From the NCBI GenBank assembly GCA_023014485.1, contig JAJOZX010001736.1, forward strand, positions 186,001 through 250,000: DNA of 64,000 bases. Reading direction: 5' to 3'. Shown one piece after another: positions 63,040 through 64,000 of this stretch. The position numbers were made by a program, and so were the translations under genes. Origin of the DNA: Bathynomus jamesi (taxonomy: Eukaryota; Arthropoda; Malacostraca; Isopoda; Cirolanidae). The stretch's first letter is position 1. Each line of letters opens with the position of its first letter. Under the pieces are notes generated by a model that saw only the letters and a program-made list of their open reading frames with translations, did no database searches and was not told where the DNA came from.

Positions 63040-63334
63040 ATGTGCGACCTGCCAAAGTCGTTATATGGGGCAGACTGCCCTACAGTTAAAACTTAGGATT
63101 TCGAAGCATTTGGGTTTTTCTTATCGAACTTCTCGCTCTCTTCCCACTCCTGAATCCTCTGCTATTCGGCATCATTCAGAGACCCATGACCACCCGTGCC
63201 CCCAGGACTCCTTTGCGATTTTGTCGTCTGCTTGTAATTCGCTTGATCTTAAAATTTTAGAATCTCTTTGTGTCAAGAAATTAAATCTAGAATTAAACGA
63301 CAGCCTTTCTTCGATAAAATTACATACTTTCTAA
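63040..63334 (+). pseudogene. GIY-YIG endonuclease domain of Penelope-like element
   Basis: A 102-codon frame reads CATCQSRYMGQTALQLKLRI (the GIY-YIG core, with YMGQT), SKHLGFSYRTSR, SAIRHHSETHDHPCP (conserved His region) and ILESLCVKKLNLELNDS (catalytic Glu region in LES/LEA). It ends naturally near LHTF, as Penelope-like ORFs do. The domain cuts target DNA for retrotransposition. The RT part is absent from this copy, so it is a 3-prime fragment although its domain is nearly intact. The frame is opened by the flank beyond the Tc1 insertion. Confidence 0.85.
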
Positions 63335-63767
63335 CCAACCAACACCTTTTAAACGCAACTTACGCACTAACTTAAGTTTTCTCTTCTTTCCTTTCTCTCC
63401 ACTTGTCATTTGTAACTTTTACCATCCGGGTCAGTCCTTTTTAAAATTTTTTTTAAATTTTAAACTTTTTTAAATTTTAAATTTTTTTAAACATTTTAAA
63501 TTTTTAATTTTGAAATTTTTGTTTGTTCTGCTTTATTTTTAGGTTTATTTTGTCTTATAATCTAGAGTTTTTTCTCAAGGTTTCTTTTTGAACTTTTTGT
63601 GTTAGATTTTATTATTGTGCAGTATATTTATGACATTTGTATTTACTTTAGTTATATGATTGTTTTTAGATGCTTCTATTTAGTCACTGAAGGTGTCCCC
63701 TGAGTGGACCGAAACGTTTGGCCAATTAATTTTGAGAGTCGTATCTCTTGTGTTCATATTCCTATTG

Positions 63768-63770
<3 letters not shown>

Positions 63771-63811
<41 letters not shown>
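63771..63811. repeat. (TA)n microsatellite
   Basis: About 40 bases of pure TA between the Penelope end and a transposon end. Confidence 0.95.
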
Positions 63812-63814
<3 letters not shown>

Positions 63815-64000
63815 GGTGTCCCAGAATGAACTATCTATTTCAATGAAATCGGGCAAATTTTTTAAAAACACACTTTTATTTATGTTTATCATGTTTAATA
63901 TGTGTTAAAAATGTATAAATTTCTAAATTTTTTTCATAATTATATTTTCATAATTTTTTCATTATCTGGTCCAATGAAAGGCCGTTTGAAGTCATAGAAT
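63812..64000. mobile_element. Left end of a further Tc1/mariner-type element
   Basis: GAGGGTGTCCCAGAATGAAC at 63813 onward follows the TA tract and resembles the DD41D ends. The element runs off the right edge, so no transposase can be checked. Confidence 0.5.

Larger units (their letters stand above)
61655..63770 (+). mobile_element. Penelope-like element, right (plus) copy, inverted
   Basis: Inverted copy of 59334-60175. GTGCTTTTGAGATCCTTTGT (61661-61680) matches the complement of 60155-60176. A Tc1 element then intervenes (61696-63036). Similarity resumes with CATGTGCGACCTGCCAAAGT and runs to 63770 (AAACGTTTGGCCAATTAATT). A/T-rich low-complexity tracts occur at equivalent places. The two copies differ by scattered substitutions. 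Confidence 0.85.

Overview
The window looks like repeat-dense nuclear DNA of an arthropod. No host gene could be identified with confidence. Evidence for a eukaryote: spliceosomal introns inside a transposase gene, tRNA-headed SINEs, long (TA)n/(CA)n microsatellites, many TA- and 8-bp-duplicating DNA transposons, LINEs, a Penelope-like element and a Maverick/Polinton remnant. A crustacean is favoured, because the LINE at 47.2-50.9 kb resembles a type I associate with decapods; a chelicerate or other arthropod cannot be excluded.

Layout. 1-4 kb: decayed Ty3/gypsy gag-pol on the minus strand. 5.2-7.6 kb: a hAT derivative, a 498-bp inverted-repeat element with tandemly amplified ends, an inverted pair of SINE tails and a small inverted-repeat element. 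7.6-12.7 kb: two different CR1/L2-like LINEs. 12.7-14.1 kb: a small block of overlapping and divergent reading frames of virus-like compactness. 14.5-16.4 kb: Tc1, LINE ORF1 and LINE 3-prime scraps and an 83-bp hairpin. 16.7-23.3 kb: a four-element nest in which a mariner-like gene is split by hAT-1, which itself holds hAT-2 (nearly intact three-exon transposase) and a DD41D transposon. 24.6-26.3 and 34.8-36.5 kb: two divergent copies of an unclassified zinc-binding, possibly DDE-type gene family. 27.1-29.6 kb: a 2.5-kb inverted-repeat element with another arthropod multicopy ORF. 30-32.6 kb: a second copy of the 8-kb LINE. 33-34.2 kb: clustered foldback elements. 37-40.3 kb: SINEs and MITEs. 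41.4-43 and 46-46.9 kb: more CR1/L2 LINE pieces. 47.2-50.9 kb: a Jockey-like LINE interrupted by a Transib-like element. 53-54.1 kb: SINEs. 54.2-55.5 kb: an unclassified gene fused in frame to a mariner C-terminus. 56.3-58.6 kb: Polinton/adintovirus-like structural genes, broken. 59.3-63.8 kb: an inverted pair of Penelope-like ends with a mariner at the hinge and a Tc1 element in one arm.

Nearly every coding region carries stops or frameshifts, so the window is a record of successive insertions rather than a set of cooperating genes. Insertion order can be read at several places from intact target-site duplications. The best leads are the orphan DDE-like family, the element whose ends resemble RAG recombination signals, the gene-transposase fusion and the compact viral-like block.
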